A stretch of 64,000 bases of DNA from Desulfitobacterium dehalogenans ATCC 51507. GTDB taxonomy: Bacteria; Bacillota; Desulfitobacteriia; Desulfitobacteriales; Desulfitobacteriaceae. Shown here in pieces: positions 45,810 to 56,244 of this stretch (position 1 is the first letter of the stretch; each line of letters begins with the position of its first letter). The stretch spans positions 3,348,001 through 3,412,000 of the forward strand of contig NC_018017.1 in the NCBI RefSeq assembly GCF_000243155.2. Direction: 5' to 3'. The position numbers were made by a program, and so were the translations under genes. The notes below the pieces were generated by a model. That model did not search any database and was not told the DNA's origin. It was given only the letters and a program-made list of their open reading frames with translations.

Positions 45810-46388
45810 TTATTCAATAATAGCGTCCAGCAAATCCCCGTTTTTTAAACCAAAGGCATTACCCTCATCTGTATCCACATGCATGTCCAAGGCATAATTG
45901 GGGTTAACTCGAATCAATACTCGTTCAAAAACACCAGCCCGTGGTCCATTGACCTGGACCTTGACATGGTCCCCATCTTTTAAACCGTATTTCTCAGCAT
46001 CTTCCGGAGTCATATGAATATGACGAGCTGCAATAATGGTTCCGGCTTCAATCTGCACTTTTCCGGCAGGGCCTACCAGCTCCAGCCCAGGGGTTCCTGA
46101 AAGATCTCCCGAATCCCGCACCGGGGGTTTGACGCCAAGCTTAAAGGTGTCCGTAGCCGCCAGCTCCACTTGAGTCGCTTTGCGTGCCGGTCCAAGCACC
46201 CGCACATTGGGCATGGAGCCCTTAGGACCGACCAAGGTCACCATTTCTTCACTGGCAAACTGACCGGGCTGGGATAAATCCTTGGTCCGAGTCAATTGAT
46301 GTCCGGCACCAAATAAAATTTCGATATGTTCTTCTGAAAGATGAACATGTCGATTGGAAATTCCTACGGGAACTTTAAAGGTTTGCAT
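45810..46388 (-). CDS. pduL: Phosphate propanoyltransferase (PduL)
   Basis: The 192-residue protein has the three His-rich PduL metal motifs: GISNRHVHLSEEH, AARHIHMTPEDAEKYGL and ALDMHVDTDEGNA. It transfers acyl groups between CoA and phosphate (Pta-like). No microcompartment shell genes and no encapsulation peptide are seen, so it likely works as a housekeeping phosphotransacylase for acetate/propionate. Monocistronic. Confidence 0.93.
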   Translation of the reverse strand: MQTFKVPVGISNRHVHLSEEHIEILFGAGHQLTRTKDLSQPGQFASEEMVTLVGPKGSMPNVRVLGPARKATQVELAATDTFKLGVKPPVRDSGDLSGTPGLELVGPAGKVQIEAGTIIAARHIHMTPEDAEKYGLKDGDHVKVQVNGPRAGVFERVLIRVNPNYALDMHVDTDEGNAFGLKNGDLLDAIIE

Positions 46389-46606
46389 TATAATAACCTC
46401 CTGGCTTAAATTTTACGAGTCTCCTCATCTACACATTGATTAATTATACTCCACAATTCGGCAAAAATCTGTATCTGAAAATTGCTACTTTAGCTTAAGG
46501 GTTTTTCTTAGCATTTCCCAAAGTTTCTTGGGACATTACATGCTGTACGAAAACAAAACCGATTTTGCTCAAATCTATCTTGCAAAAAATCAAGTATTGA
46601 GAACTC

Positions 46607-46651
46607 CTTCAACTGCTGCCAGACACGTTCTGCTATTCTTTCGAGTTTTGT
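46607..46651 (-). pseudogene. RHS gene shred
   Basis: GCTGCCAGACACGTTCTGCT followed by ATTCTTTCGAG matches the RHS core at 51196-51230 and 58770-58800, with one base missing. It shows that an RHS gene once extended further left than the current array. Confidence 0.6.
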
Positions 46652-46682
46652 CGAATTATGAGGGGGTCAGATCCTTTACGAG

Positions 46683-46720
46683 AAAAAGGGCCTCCGAAGA
46701 TGAACTTCGAAGGTCCTTTG
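46683..46720 (-). terminator. Terminator of the TNT/Imm59 cassette
   Basis: AAAGGACCTTCGAAG pairs with CTTCGGAGGCCCTTT, followed by TTCTCG; the T run forms part of the stem. Confidence 0.75.
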
Positions 46721-46736
46721 GTATTTGTTTATTCTG

Positions 46737-46970
46737 TCATTTTCGTCCGGTCATTTCTCTTATACGTCTATAAAAATATTCACACGCATCTTCTTCGGAA
46801 GCGAAACCAATTTCTTCGTATTTTTCACCCATCTCAGTATAGTAGACCACCCATCCCGAATGAGTCTTATCTAAGCACAATCTATCATTTGGAAGTCCTC
46901 CATCTAAGCTGTAGCTGTTTTTAGGAATATTATCTTTTTCTAAAAGTTTAATTAATTCTTTTTTTGTCAT
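46737..46970 (-). CDS. Imm59-like immunity protein
   Basis: The 77-residue protein contains YSLDGGLPNDRLCLDKTHSG, WVVYYTEMGEKYEE and SEEDACEYFYRRI, the pattern of small Imm59-type immunity proteins. It lies directly after the TNT-like tip and should neutralise it. ATG 46970 follows GGAGGTGGG. Confidence 0.65.
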   Translation of the reverse strand: MTKKELIKLLEKDNIPKNSYSLDGGLPNDRLCLDKTHSGWVVYYTEMGEKYEEIGFASEEDACEYFYRRIREMTGRK

Positions 46971-46971
46971 G

Positions 46972-47336
46972 TTATTTACCCACCTCCTTTATTATGTCCT
47001 GCTTGAGCATGTTTTCAATGGATTGGGTAAATTTATACTGAGTTCCTAACCCTGGTTGACCGAACCATGGCATTGCTTGACCAGATAAAGTATCAACCGG
47101 TTTGATTACTTCATAAACCGTATATGGTTTTTCTAAGGAGCCCGGTACCAGAGCACGCATCTCTGCAGGGGTTCCTACTGGCGATGCATAATATCCAGAC
47201 GGATAGCCATATCTATCAATTTTCGTGCCAGGACTCAATGTGGTCTTTACTGGATCTTTTAAGAAGCCGTTATTTGGTGGATAGTATGTCTGTAATGCTT
47301 TAGTTTCACTCTTACCCGCACCCTCAGGTGGAAGAA
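46972..47336 (-). pseudogene. Orphan toxin tip, TNT (NAD glycohydrolase)-like
   Basis: The open frame runs from 47336, just after a TAG, to 46972. It has no proper start (TTG 47238 is possible). It begins with the RHS-type junction PPEGAGK, then a linker, then the TNT-like domain: KIDRYGYPSGYYASPVGTPA, EMRALVPGS, YTVYEVIKP, PWFGQPGLGTQYK. TNT toxins hydrolyse NAD+. It has no RHS core or secretion part of its own, so it is a displaced tip that could be expressed only after recombination onto an RHS gene. Confidence 0.72.
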
Positions 47337-48835
47337 TCTATATCTCAGATTAAGGCTGGGAATCCGTATTCAATTTAAAAATTATGGCATAATTTCAATG
47401 CTGTGCTATAACGATCATTATTGTTCTTCTACAACATGATCCTCAACCACAAAGGGGACGATACCCCGTCTAGTTTTTCATCATGCCATAAACAATGTTT
47501 ACTAATCGGCGCATAATACAGACCAACGCCTGGGGTTTCGTCTTACCTTCGCTGATTTTACGCTGATAATAGGAGTAAAATATAGGCTGATTTGGTTTTC
47601 CTGTCTTGGGAACCGTGACCATGGATACCGCCAGAAAGTAAAATAATCCGTGCAGCTCACGGTTACCTTGTTTTGAGCTTTGCTCCTTGCCTTTGCCGGC
47701 GGAACTATACTTGATGGGTGCAATTCCTGCATAACGAGCCAGTTTATCAACATTTGCAAAACGGCGTATGTCACCGATTTCGGCAATCAGCTTGCTTGTG
47801 TGGCAATGCTGACACCCGGTATGGTTGTCAGTTGATAGTCAAAATCCCTCAGCATCTTTTCGATTTCACAATCGACCAGGGCTATTTCTTCCTTTTGCTG
47901 CTCAAGACAACGGGCAAGGCTTTGGGTGATAAAATCCCTTGATTCCTGGTATTCCCGTATCGTATCACCATCATGATGGACACATTCAAATATTAATTCA
48001 ATCTTACGTTTCATTGTATTGGACGCAATCGCTTTAAATTCTTCAAACAGTTCATCAACGGGTTTATTCTGCAGATAGATGGGTGACGGATAGTGTTTCC
48101 AAAAATACAGCGCCGTCTTCCGGTCAATATCACAAAAAAATCTATGGTAGCTTGGATAAGCAACAGAAACCTGCTCATGTAAACCATTTTTCAGCCGAAT
48201 GCCATCTTTGACAAGGGTGTCCTGGCAATTAACCAGCTGGGACAGTGTCCAATGATTGTCCTCCGGCTTTGCGTCAGGCAGGGTGTGAAGCTGGTTAATC
48301 AGCACCGTTGCCACACAGTAAGCGTCGTGCTCATCATTTTTCTTCATCATGGGCGCGCTTTTGCGTTGATCATAAGCCAGGGACGGATTAACATCCTTCA
48401 TCATATAGCCTTTTTCAATGAGCCAAACAGCAAGGCTCCTGCCATAGCCATAGGCGTTTTCCAAACCGTAGATCGGAGCCAAGCCTAGTTTTACAGCAGT
48501 TTTATTTACTCGTTTTACTAGCTTATTAAACTCGCTGGGCTTGTTTTCGATGACAATTACATCTAATTTTTCGTTCTAGCAATTCACCAGAACAGCGGTA
48601 TGGGTGTCCTTATGCAAGTCCATACCGACATAGAGGTAATTTTCCCTTCTCTGCATATCATCCCTTCTTTTGTCCTGCCATCCACATAAAGTCCGAGTAC
48701 CGGCAACCTCAGATGATAGCCTTCGTTCTCAGAACGGGCAAGGGCGCGACAGCCTATCTACCACAAGACTCACAGTTTCAAACAGGTTATTTGCTTTGGT
48801 GTGTGATGTTAACTCTGTCTGAAAGCTATTGCAAG
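47337..48835 (-). mobile_element. IS110-family element A (inactive)
   Basis: It aligns with element B (54944-56420) over the whole length: right-hand non-coding segment of ~175 bp upstream of the transposase, the transposase, and a short 3' segment ending at GGTGGAAGAATCTATATC. It lies between repeat R1 and the orphan TNT tip. IS110 elements lack inverted terminal repeats, so I defined the ends only by comparing the two copies; they are accurate to about 10-15 bp. Confidence 0.72.
47418..48656 (-). pseudogene. IS110-family transposase A, broken
   Basis: The gene is nearly identical to transposase B but carries two lesions: a Trp codon turned to TAG (48578-48576) near the N-terminus, and a one-base deletion near 47796 that shifts the frame just after GVSIAT. 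The catalytic Ser-containing C-terminal domain is lost. It cannot make a full protein. Confidence 0.88.
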
Positions 48836-49440
48836 TCATTTCTCCGGTAAGGTGAAAAGCATCAAATGCAGAAAAGAAAAAACGGAGGATTTTCGTCCCC
48901 CCTTATACCCCCCACTGACGCAAATTTTACCATAGAGTAGATTTCCTGTAAATCCATGGTTCACCATGAACCATGGGATACAATCCAGTGTATATGTTCG
49001 TTACCAGCAATCTATTGAGGCTGCGTATTTGTCGTTTATATCTGATGCATCAGCAACTGCAATCTATATGTCAGCAACGTGAGCGATTGTATGCCCCTGT
49101 GTCCGCTTCTGACAGCAGGGGTAGGATTAACTTACCTTCGGCACTTTGAAAACGAATTTGGCCGCCTTTTGCGGGAGAAACAAAAGCCCAAATAATCAGC
49201 CTGAACCATGGTGGACCTAGGGGTCGAAAACCAAGCAGGTTAAAGGAGCGGGGTCGCAGAGCGCCCCCGCTCCGGCCCACACCGCCCCGCAATGCGGGTC
49301 GGAGGAAGGATTTTATTCGGGATCGGAATTACGGCGTTGGGGTCACAATAGGGGTTATAGTTTGCGTAAATCCGCATTTATTAAGGTTCACATAGGGGTC
49401 ATCCCTGACCCCTATGGCTTAATTGTAACTCTAATCAGTC
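48836..49440 (-). repeat. Cassette repeat R1
   Basis: First of three homologous repeats (R1-R3) that lie just downstream of immunity genes. Marks, from right: hairpin CATAGGGGTCA/TGACCCCTATG (49391-49416); hairpin CCGCCCCGC/GCGGGTCGG (49282-49302); hairpin GGAGCGGGG/CCCCGCTCC (49245-49273); the palindrome CCATGGTTCA-CCA-TGAACCATGG (48955-48977). R1 is the most diverged copy. A short minus frame contains YNPYCDPNAV (see findings). Confidence 0.78.
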
Positions 49441-49488
49441 AATATTATGTGTGAAATAGAATAGTTCCATTAAACCCTTTACCCATAA

Positions 49489-49911
49489 TTAAAGAGTTAT
49501 TTTTTGGCCGATTCCCTGTTCATTTAGAAGGACAAGAGATTTACCAAAACTATTTAATAATCCTGCCTCAGTCTTGACAAAGAAACAACAATTATGCTTG
49601 TTATATGAAGCCCCGTCATCTAATTCCATATAGACCTCAATAACAATGTGACCGAGTTTGTCTTCGCACCAAAACTCAAGAGATACATATGGTGTCGAGT
49701 CATCTCCTTTATCGCCATTTTCCCAAATGTATCTGTCATCAATTTTTTGGGGGAAAGTTGCCAACCGCAAAGCAAGTTCATTGATTGATGCTACTGTTGT
49801 ATAGCTTCTGACACTTGCGCTAATAATTTCTGATTGCGCTATGACCTCAATTTCAAAGAAGTCAACATCCTCCCATATTCGTTCAATTGAAAGAACAGCT
49901 ATAATAATCAC
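49489..49911 (-). CDS. Probable immunity protein of the truncated RHS gene
   Basis: I do not recognise the family of this 140-residue protein. It has no signal peptide. It has FEIEVIAQSEIISASVRSYT and EFWCEDKLGHIVIEVYMELD, then NKHNCCFFVKTEAGLLNSFG. It begins five bases after the RHS2 stop, the normal place for the cognate immunity gene, and R1 follows. The role is inferred from position. Confidence 0.6.
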   Translation of the reverse strand: MIIIAVLSIERIWEDVDFFEIEVIAQSEIISASVRSYTTVASINELALRLATFPQKIDDRYIWENGDKGDDSTPYVSLEFWCEDKLGHIVIEVYMELDDGASYNKHNCCFFVKTEAGLLNSFGKSLVLLNEQGIGQKITL

Positions 49912-49916
49912 CTACT

Positions 49917-52900
49917 TTATTTAAATTTAAAATCCGCTGTTGCACCAGTATTTGTATTGTAATTAAAATGTATAGTAATTTTTCCTTCAGAAGTTTCTAC
50001 TACATTCTGCATTTTAACCCATCCATCAGTAGCTGGCCATCGAGTATCCTTTAACTCAATTGGTACTTTTGTCGCTCCATTCAGTGGATTGGACTTTACT
50101 TGTTTCATAACTAATTGCTCATTAAGATTATTAGCCACTGTACGACCCGTACTGCCCGCGCCCTTACCAGTTAACTTCCCCCCTTTACCAAATCCAGTTA
50201 CATCAATAATCCCTATCTTCACTTGAGGTTCATTAGTTAAAGCAAGCTGATAACTATATTGGTCTACTTCCTCCATTTCCATGCCACCCAAAAGACCTAC
50301 AGTTGGATGGCTTAAAGTAAGTACATACGTATATGAATAATCACCACTTTTATAGGTTATTTCTTTTGGAAATTTACTAATTTCATCAGGACTATAAATC
50401 TTTGTAAACAAATCAAGTCCAATTATTTTATTCCAGTCAATATTACCAATATATTTTTCTGCATTCACTTTTGAATGAGTAATTTCCGGCATTGGATTTA
50501 AATCAATTTTACTATTACCCGTCCCCTGAGGACCAGGAATTTCAATTTCAAGACACTCTACCTTGTTATAATCCTGCCTCCCGGCAGTCTTTTCTTCGAC
50601 ATATTCCCCGCGACTCCCTGCACTAGGATCTGGGATCTTTATCTTCTGCCCAACATAGATCCTATTGGGGTCAGCAATGTTGTTCATCCGAACCAATGTA
50701 TTAACCGTTGTGCCATGTTTAGGCGCTATCGCTCCTAAGGTATCCCCTGGCGTTACAGTATACTCAAGGGGCTTATATTTGCCCTGCTTTATCGCGATGA
50801 CCCCGCTGCTATCCCCTGCTTCACGCATATGCCCACTCGGATCCGCATACATCACCGGGTTATTGCTTACATAGGCATAGCGGTTCAAGGTCAACGGCTC
50901 CATCACATTCCCCAGATAGCTGTCCCTGCTCATGAAGCGGCCCACATCAGGGTCATAATACCTGGCCCTTAAGTACTGGAAGCCGGACTCCTGTTCATGG
51001 GCTTCACCATTATAACCGTAAGGATTGTTGAACAGCCGGGTGTTCGGACCCACTTTTCCGCCGGGCATCGGCATGCCATAAGCGTCATAGCGGTATTTAT
51101 CCCGCACGTGTCCGGCATCATTAATGAGCTGGGTCACACTGCCCCATCCGTCATACAGGTAATAGAGGGGATCATTGGGAACCCCTTCCACCGCTGCCAG
51201 ATCACGTTCTGCTATTCTTTCGAGACCATAGGTGTAAACTCCTCTGTACACCCCTTCTTTATCCGTCGTCATTAAGACTTGAGTGTGTTCCACAGAGAGG
51301 TCGTTGAAATAGTTAATGACCTCATAGGCATCGGGCTTGTTCAAGGGTTTATCTGGGTTTGGGTTGTCGGGATTATCGGGATCGGTCGGATCATCGGGAT
51401 CTTTGGGATTATTGGGGTTATTCGGGTGATTCGGATCTTTAGGTCCCTTGGGTTTTTCCGCTTGTTTGTACCAACCCAGGTGTAATCCTGGGTTGCCCGA
51501 CTTTTCTTTAGCATCCTGCTTGGTTTTATACCACCCGAGATGCTTTCCGCTGTCCCCACCCTTGACTTTATCACTGCCATCATCATGGACTTTGGTATTG
51601 TCACTGTTTCCTTTGTTCCCACTATTGCCGTTGCTTCCGTTATTGCTTTTGTCTCCGCTGTTGCCACTGTTGCTGCTGTTTCCGTTATTGTCTTTGTTAC
51701 CGTTGTTTCCGTTGTTACCGCTATTGCCGTTGTTACCGCTATTGCCGTTGTTTCCGTTGTTTCCGTTGTTTCCATTGTTGCCCTTGTTCCCATCATTACC
51801 ACTGTTCCCTTTGTCTCCATCCTTGCCGTTATTGCCCTTATCATTCGCCGCAATGAATTTCTGCAGCCCGAACAGGCCAAAATTGGCGGCTAAAGGCGGC
51901 ATCAGAGAACTGATCTTCTCCTCTTCGCTTTCAGCTTCATAGCTCCCGGCCTCATAGCCTTCATACTCTACGCCTACCGTTTTGTAGAGCCTGTTTCCAT
52001 CGCTGTCATAGCCAAAGGTCTGGATTTTGCCCTGGTGTTCAGTGATCTGAATCAGCCGGTTTTCACTGTCATAGAAATAAGTGGTGCTTTGGTTGCCCTG
52101 AGTGGTCGCCTGGATCAGGTTCCCGTTGGGGTCATAGGTATAGCGGATCCGGTTGCCCCCATCCCCTTGGGTTTTCGTGATCAGTTCATCCGCCTCATTG
52201 TACTGGTAGCTAAAGCGCTTGCTGTCATCTCCCCCTTGGATCTCCTGACTCAAACGGTTGCCGGCCCGGTCATAACTGTAGGTGTAGAGCCTTCGTTCAT
52301 GGTCCCTTTCCTCACTGAAGGCGATGACCTGATCCGAGGCATCATAGGTATAACGGACTTGTATACCGTTCGGAAGTTTGGTTTCCGTACGCCTGCCGTC
52401 GGCATCATAGGTCGTGGTGGTTTCTTGCCCCTGCCAGTCGGTGACGGAGACAATACGGTTCAGCAGATCATAGCGGTACTCGACAGCCTTACCGTCCGGA
52501 TAGATGACTCGGGCTTTGCGGCCCAGTTCATCATAGTCATAGCTCACTTCTTCGGCAGTGGGGGAGCTGACATAGGTTAAGCGCTCCATGAAGTCATACT
52601 CGTAGTCAGTGACTCCTTCTTGGCCAAACAGGCTGATCCGGCTGCCCATGAGGTTGTACTCATACTCCACAGCCTCGCTGTCTTCAGCGGCACCCTCATC
52701 AGCGGTGCCTTTGCTGTCCTCACCTGCGCCTTCGCTCTCCTCCCCCGTGCTGCCGGTAGGAGGAATTTCACCCCCGGCCGGGACATCCTCCGGGGGGCGG
52801 GGTTGAGTATAGGTCTTGCCGATGAGACGGTTGAGGAGGTCATAGCTATAGTTCGTGGTGGTGCCCTTGGGATCGGTATGGCTTTGCAGGGTTCCCACCG

Positions 52901-53230
52901 GGCTATAGGTGTAGCTGTCCTGTTCCCCCAGAGGATTGGTCAGGGAGGTGAGTCCATGCCTAAGATTGTAGGTATAATTATTGGTGTGGTCATTCCCATC
53001 GGTGGCCGAGATGAAATTGTCGGCCGGGTCATAGCCGTAGCGGGTGCTATGGCCGAGCGGACTCGTCACTTGGGTCAGCCGGTTTAAGGGGTCATAGCCA
53101 TAGCCGGTGGTATGTCCGTTAGGATCGGTGAGGGCTGCGAGGTTGGTATTGGGGTCATAGGCAAAGCTGGTCGTATTCCCCAGGGGATCTGCGACCTCCT
53201 GGAGTAAGTTGAGAGGGTTATAGCGGTAAC
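49917..53230 (-). pseudogene. RHS protein RHS2, 5' end lost to ISLre2
   Basis: This is a close relative of RHS1 that lacks its N-terminal ~1,000 residues. Homology to RHS1 begins at 53230, where the truncated transposase ends; that transposase reads in another frame, so no start or export signal is attached. The rest is intact: YD repeats, a Gly/Asn linker (51600-51845), a Pro/Asn/Asp spacer (51340-51450), the RHS core end ([18 protein letters not shown]), a LysM (GQKIKIPDP region, 50640-50760), a pre-toxin with GKGAGSTGR, and a tip ending [20 protein letters not shown] and [12 protein letters not shown]. One YD unit of 53 residues present in RHS1 is missing. It may act as a silent donor. Confidence 0.8.
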
Positions 53231-53761
53231 TTCATTTCTCTTAAATGACTCCACCAGCACCTTTTCTGCTTCGATTTGCTTCTCTCCAACGGCTTGAACG
53301 ATGTTCCATACTCCTTGGTGGCTTATGGTTTGATTCGTTAAGGTTGAAACCGCTTCCGCCACTTCTCTATAGGACATTTCACAACTATATTCCAAGATCT
53401 TCTCTACGAGATTGGGAGACATAAACCCTATTGTTTCCATTCCCAAAGCTTCATCCAATAGATAAACATACTCTTGACTACCATCGTCTTTAGCTTTCCT
53501 ATATATCGCTCGATCGACTGATACTTCTCCCATTAGGGTCTTGATTAAGGTTGTCTTTTTGCCTCTATGCCTTAGAACTGCTTTATCCCTGTGTCCTGCA
53601 AGTTCTAGATCGATTTCTTCCAGAAACCTTTGGAGAAGCATTTTTGCAACTTCACAACCTATTTTGTAAAAATCTCTCTCAATATCCTTGAATGTTATCT
53701 TTTCTTTGGTTAAACTATTCATGTCACGCACCTCTGTTCTTTGTGGCTTAGCAACTACCAA
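53231..53761 (-). pseudogene. ISLre2-family (UPF0236) transposase, N-terminal fragment
   Basis: About 180 codons of an ISLre2-type transposase remain: HRDKAVLRHRGKKTTLIKTL, MGEVSVDRAIYRK, ETIGFMSPNLVEKILEYSC and TNQTISHQGVWNIVQ. After SFKRNE it runs into RHS2 sequence out of frame. The catalytic C-terminal half (of ~450) is gone. The probable start is ATG 53722. The event removed the 5' part of RHS2. Confidence 0.82.
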
Positions 53762-53849
53762 ATTACAGGAAGTTCGTGATTTAGGGAAGAGTTTTTTTAG
53801 CTCTTCTCCTAATTTTTTTTGTCTTTTTGCCTACGATAATTTTACTCTA

Positions 53850-54340
53850 AGTCACTATGAACCATGGGATACAAGACGGTTTATCTGTTCGTTGCTGGCA
53901 CTCTACAAAAAAGCTGCATATTACATTTTCATAAATACACTTGTTATCCGGCACTCAAATGCTAACACCGTGAGCCACCGTGTACCCCTGTGTCGCGTTT
54001 TAGTTACCGCCATAAGGTGTTTGCCCCTTCGACAAAAATGAAACCGGATTTGGCGGCCTTCTGCGAAAAGGTCTTACCCTTCAAAATGCAGTTCAAAATG
54101 TGTTTCGTCACCTCGAATACGGGGTGAACCATGGGGTCGAAAACCATGCAGGTTAAAGCGCCGGGGTCGCAGAGCGCCCCGGCGCAGCTCACATCAGCCC
54201 GCAGTACGGGCTGAAAGCACATAAGTATCAGGGTCGGATTTGCAGCAATGGGGTCGCAACCGGGGTCATGCTTTGCTGATAGCCGCAGTTATGAAAGATT
54301 TTATAGGGGTCATTGCTGACCCCTATGGCTTTTAATTAAA
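53850..54340 (-). repeat. Cassette repeat R2
   Basis: Second copy, more than 95% identical by eye to R3 over 53857-54155, then diverging. Hairpins: TATAGGGGTCA/TGACCCCTAT next to the immunity gene; TCAGCCCG/CGGGCTGA (54194-54214); GCGCCGGGG/CCCCGGCGC (54158-54185). The left end is cut at CTATGAACCATGGG by the ISLre2 fragment. The paired changes relative to R1/R3 keep both stems. Confidence 0.8.
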
Positions 54341-54391
54341 ATGTGCAGAACAGACACGTTCTCATCAACACAATTTCTTGATAGTCATTTT

Positions 54392-54643
54392 TTACTCTTT
54401 CGAAATAATCATCTCACAGTTTGCCTTATCAAAGAAATTGTCTATATCCAAATGTATATGTTGTTTTGTATTGTCACTAATAGCAATTTGTACTAAATAA
54501 TCAGCAAGTAAAATCAGTCCCCTCTTGTTTCCTTTAATAATCACTTCGTTTCCATTGATTTCAATTTCATTATTAGCAATTGAGTTATCCTTTTCCTCAA
54601 CAAGCCCTTTTGTCTTTAATAGTTCAAAAACTAATTCTTCCAT
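54392..54643 (-). CDS. Imm32-like immunity protein
   Basis: The 83-residue protein contains VIIKGNKRGLILLADYLVQI and HIHLDIDNFFDKANCEMII, a GN-xGL...LA...HxHLD pattern I associate with Imm32. It begins six bases after the orphan tip at 54650. Confidence 0.6.
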   Translation of the reverse strand: MEELVFELLKTKGLVEEKDNSIANNEIEINGNEVIIKGNKRGLILLADYLVQIAISDNTKQHIHLDIDNFFDKANCEMIISKE

Positions 54644-54649
54644 AAATCT

Positions 54650-54943
54650 TTAGTCCTCCAAAAATATGTGTATATTTTGTTTTGGGTCTGGCATCATTTT
54701 TCCTGGCTTAGCAGGATTCGGAACCATTGTTTCGAAATTCATATGTGGCCCTCCACCGTGTTGTCCTAAGATATCTGAATCTCCCATTCTAACTTGGCGT
54801 GTTCCATCGGCAGACACAAACCTCCCATTACCCATATCTTTGTACCCAGGCCCCAGAAAGTCACTCGCTGCATCAAGTGCCTTATTGGTTGTCATCCTTG
54901 CACCATTAGTAAGGCTCTTACCCGCGCCCTCAGGTGGAAGAAT
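54650..54943 (-). pseudogene. Orphan RHS toxin tip 2
   Basis: The open frame starts after a TAG at 54946 with the same junction as the TNT tip (PPEGAGK) and continues ALDAASDFLGPGYKDMGNGR, then ILGQHGGGPHMNFETM and ends KQNIHIFLED. The His-rich end could be a nuclease site, but I cannot name the family. No core or start signal precedes it; IS110-B lies upstream. Its immunity gene follows. Confidence 0.65.
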
Positions 54944-55005
54944 CTATATCTCAGATTAAGGTTGGGAACCCGTATTCAATTTTCAAAAATAATCTCAATG
55001 CTATG

Positions 55006-56244
55006 CTACTGCTCTTCTACAACATGATCCTCAACCGCGAAAGGGCGATACTCCGCCTTGTTCTTCATCATCCCATAAACAATGTTGACTAATCGTCGCA
55101 TAATACAGACCAACGCCTGGGGTTTCGTTTTGCCTTCGCTGATTTTACGCTGATAATAGGCGTAAAATATCGGCTGATTCGGCTTTCCTGTCTTGGGAAC
55201 CGTGACCATGGATACCGCCAGAAAGTAAAATAATCCGTGCAGCTCACGGTTTCCTTGTTTCGAGCTTTGCTCCTTGCCTTTGCCGCCGGAGCTGAACTTG
55301 ATGGGTGCAATTCCTGCATAACGGGCCAGTTTATCAGCACTGGGAAAACGGCGTATATCACCGATTTCGGCAATCAGCTTGCTTGCTGTGGCTATGCTGA
55401 CGCCCGGTATGGTTGTGAGTTGATAGTCAAAATACTTCAGCATTTTTTCGATTTCACAATCGACCAGGGCTATTTCTTCCTTTTGCTGCTCAAGACAACG
55501 CGCAAGGCTTTGGGTGATAAAATCCCTGGATTCCTGGTAGTCCCGTATCGTATCCCCATCATGATGGACGCATTCAAATATCCATTCAATCTTACGTTTC
55601 GTTGTATTGGACGCAATCGCTTTAAATTCTTCAAACAGTTCATCAACGGGTTTATTCCGCAGATGGATGGGTGACGGATAGTGTTTCCAAAAATACAGCG
55701 CCGTCTTCCGGTCAATATCACAGAAAAATCTACGATAACTGGGATAAGCAACAGAAACTTGCTCATGCAAACCGTTTTTCAACCGGATACCGTCTTTAAC
55801 AAGGGTGTCCCTGCGGTTGACCAGCTGGGACAGTGTCCAGTGATTATCCTCCGGCTTTGCGTCGGGCAGGGTGTGAAGCTGGTTGATCAACACTGTCGCT
55901 ACGCAATAAGCGTCGTGCTCGTCGTTTTTCTTCATCATGGGCGCACTTTTGCGTTGGTCGTAAGCTAAGGATGGATTAACATCTTTGACCACATAACCTT
56001 TTTCAATGAGCCATACCGCAAGGCTTCTTCCGTATCCGTAAGCGTTTTCCAAACCGTAGATCGGTGACAAATTCAGTCTTAATGCTGCTTTATCAACCTT
56101 CTTTGCCAACTTGCTAAACTCGCTGGGCCTATTTTCGATGACAATTGCATCTAATTTTTCATTCCAGCAATTCACCAGAACAGCGGTATGAGTGTCCTTA
56201 TGCAAGTCCATACCGATATAGAGGTAATTTTCTCTTCTCTGCAT
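55006..56244 (-). CDS. IS110-family transposase B
   Basis: The 412-residue protein has an N-terminal RuvC-like DEDD domain (YIGMDLHKDTHTAVLVNCW with the first Asp; YGLENAYGYGRSLA with Glu; KKNDEHDAYCVATVL with Asp residues), then a coiled-coil middle, then the C-terminal Tnp_20 domain with TIPGVSIATASKLIAEIGDI, YAGIAPIKFSSGGKGKEQSS (candidate nucleophilic Ser) and KQGNRELHGLFY. It appears complete. Members work with a bridge RNA made from the element's non-coding end. Confidence 0.93.
   Translation of the reverse strand: MQRRENYLYIGMDLHKDTHTAVLVNCWNEKLDAIVIENRPSEFSKLAKKVDKAALRLNLSPIYGLENAYGYGRSLAVWLIEKGYVVKDVNPSLAYDQRKSAPMMKKNDEHDAYCVATVLINQLHTLPDAKPEDNHWTLSQLVNRRDTLVKDGIRLKNGLHEQVSVAYPSYRRFFCDIDRKTALYFWKHYPSPIHLRNKPVDELFEEFKAIASNTTKRKIEWIFECVHHDGDTIRDYQESRDFITQSLARCLEQQKEEIALVDCEIEKMLKYFDYQLTTIPGVSIATASKLIAEIGDIRRFPSADKLARYAGIAPIKFSSGGKGKEQSSKQGNRELHGLFYFLAVSMVTVPKTGKPNQPIFYAYYQRKISEGKTKPQALVCIMRRLVNIVYGMMKNKAEYRPFAVEDHVVEEQ

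Noticed and set aside
47502..47786. 94-codon minus frames inside both IS110 transposases (also 55089-55373)
   Set aside because: They are out-of-frame readings of the transposase C-terminal domain, present in both copies only because the copies are alike.
49071..49292. 73-codon Arg/Gly-rich minus frame in R1, and a 72-codon frame in R2 (54004-54222)
   Set aside because: The two frames differ in reading phase relative to the repeat, so they are not one conserved gene; only the short CDP-motif frame is shared, and it is reported as a finding.
51448..51942. Long + strand frames opposite the RHS linkers (also at 59023-59616), Leu/Pro/Phe-rich
   Set aside because: They are antisense shadows of the Gly/Asn-rich linker of RHS2 and RHS1; composition follows from the repeats, and no start signals are present.
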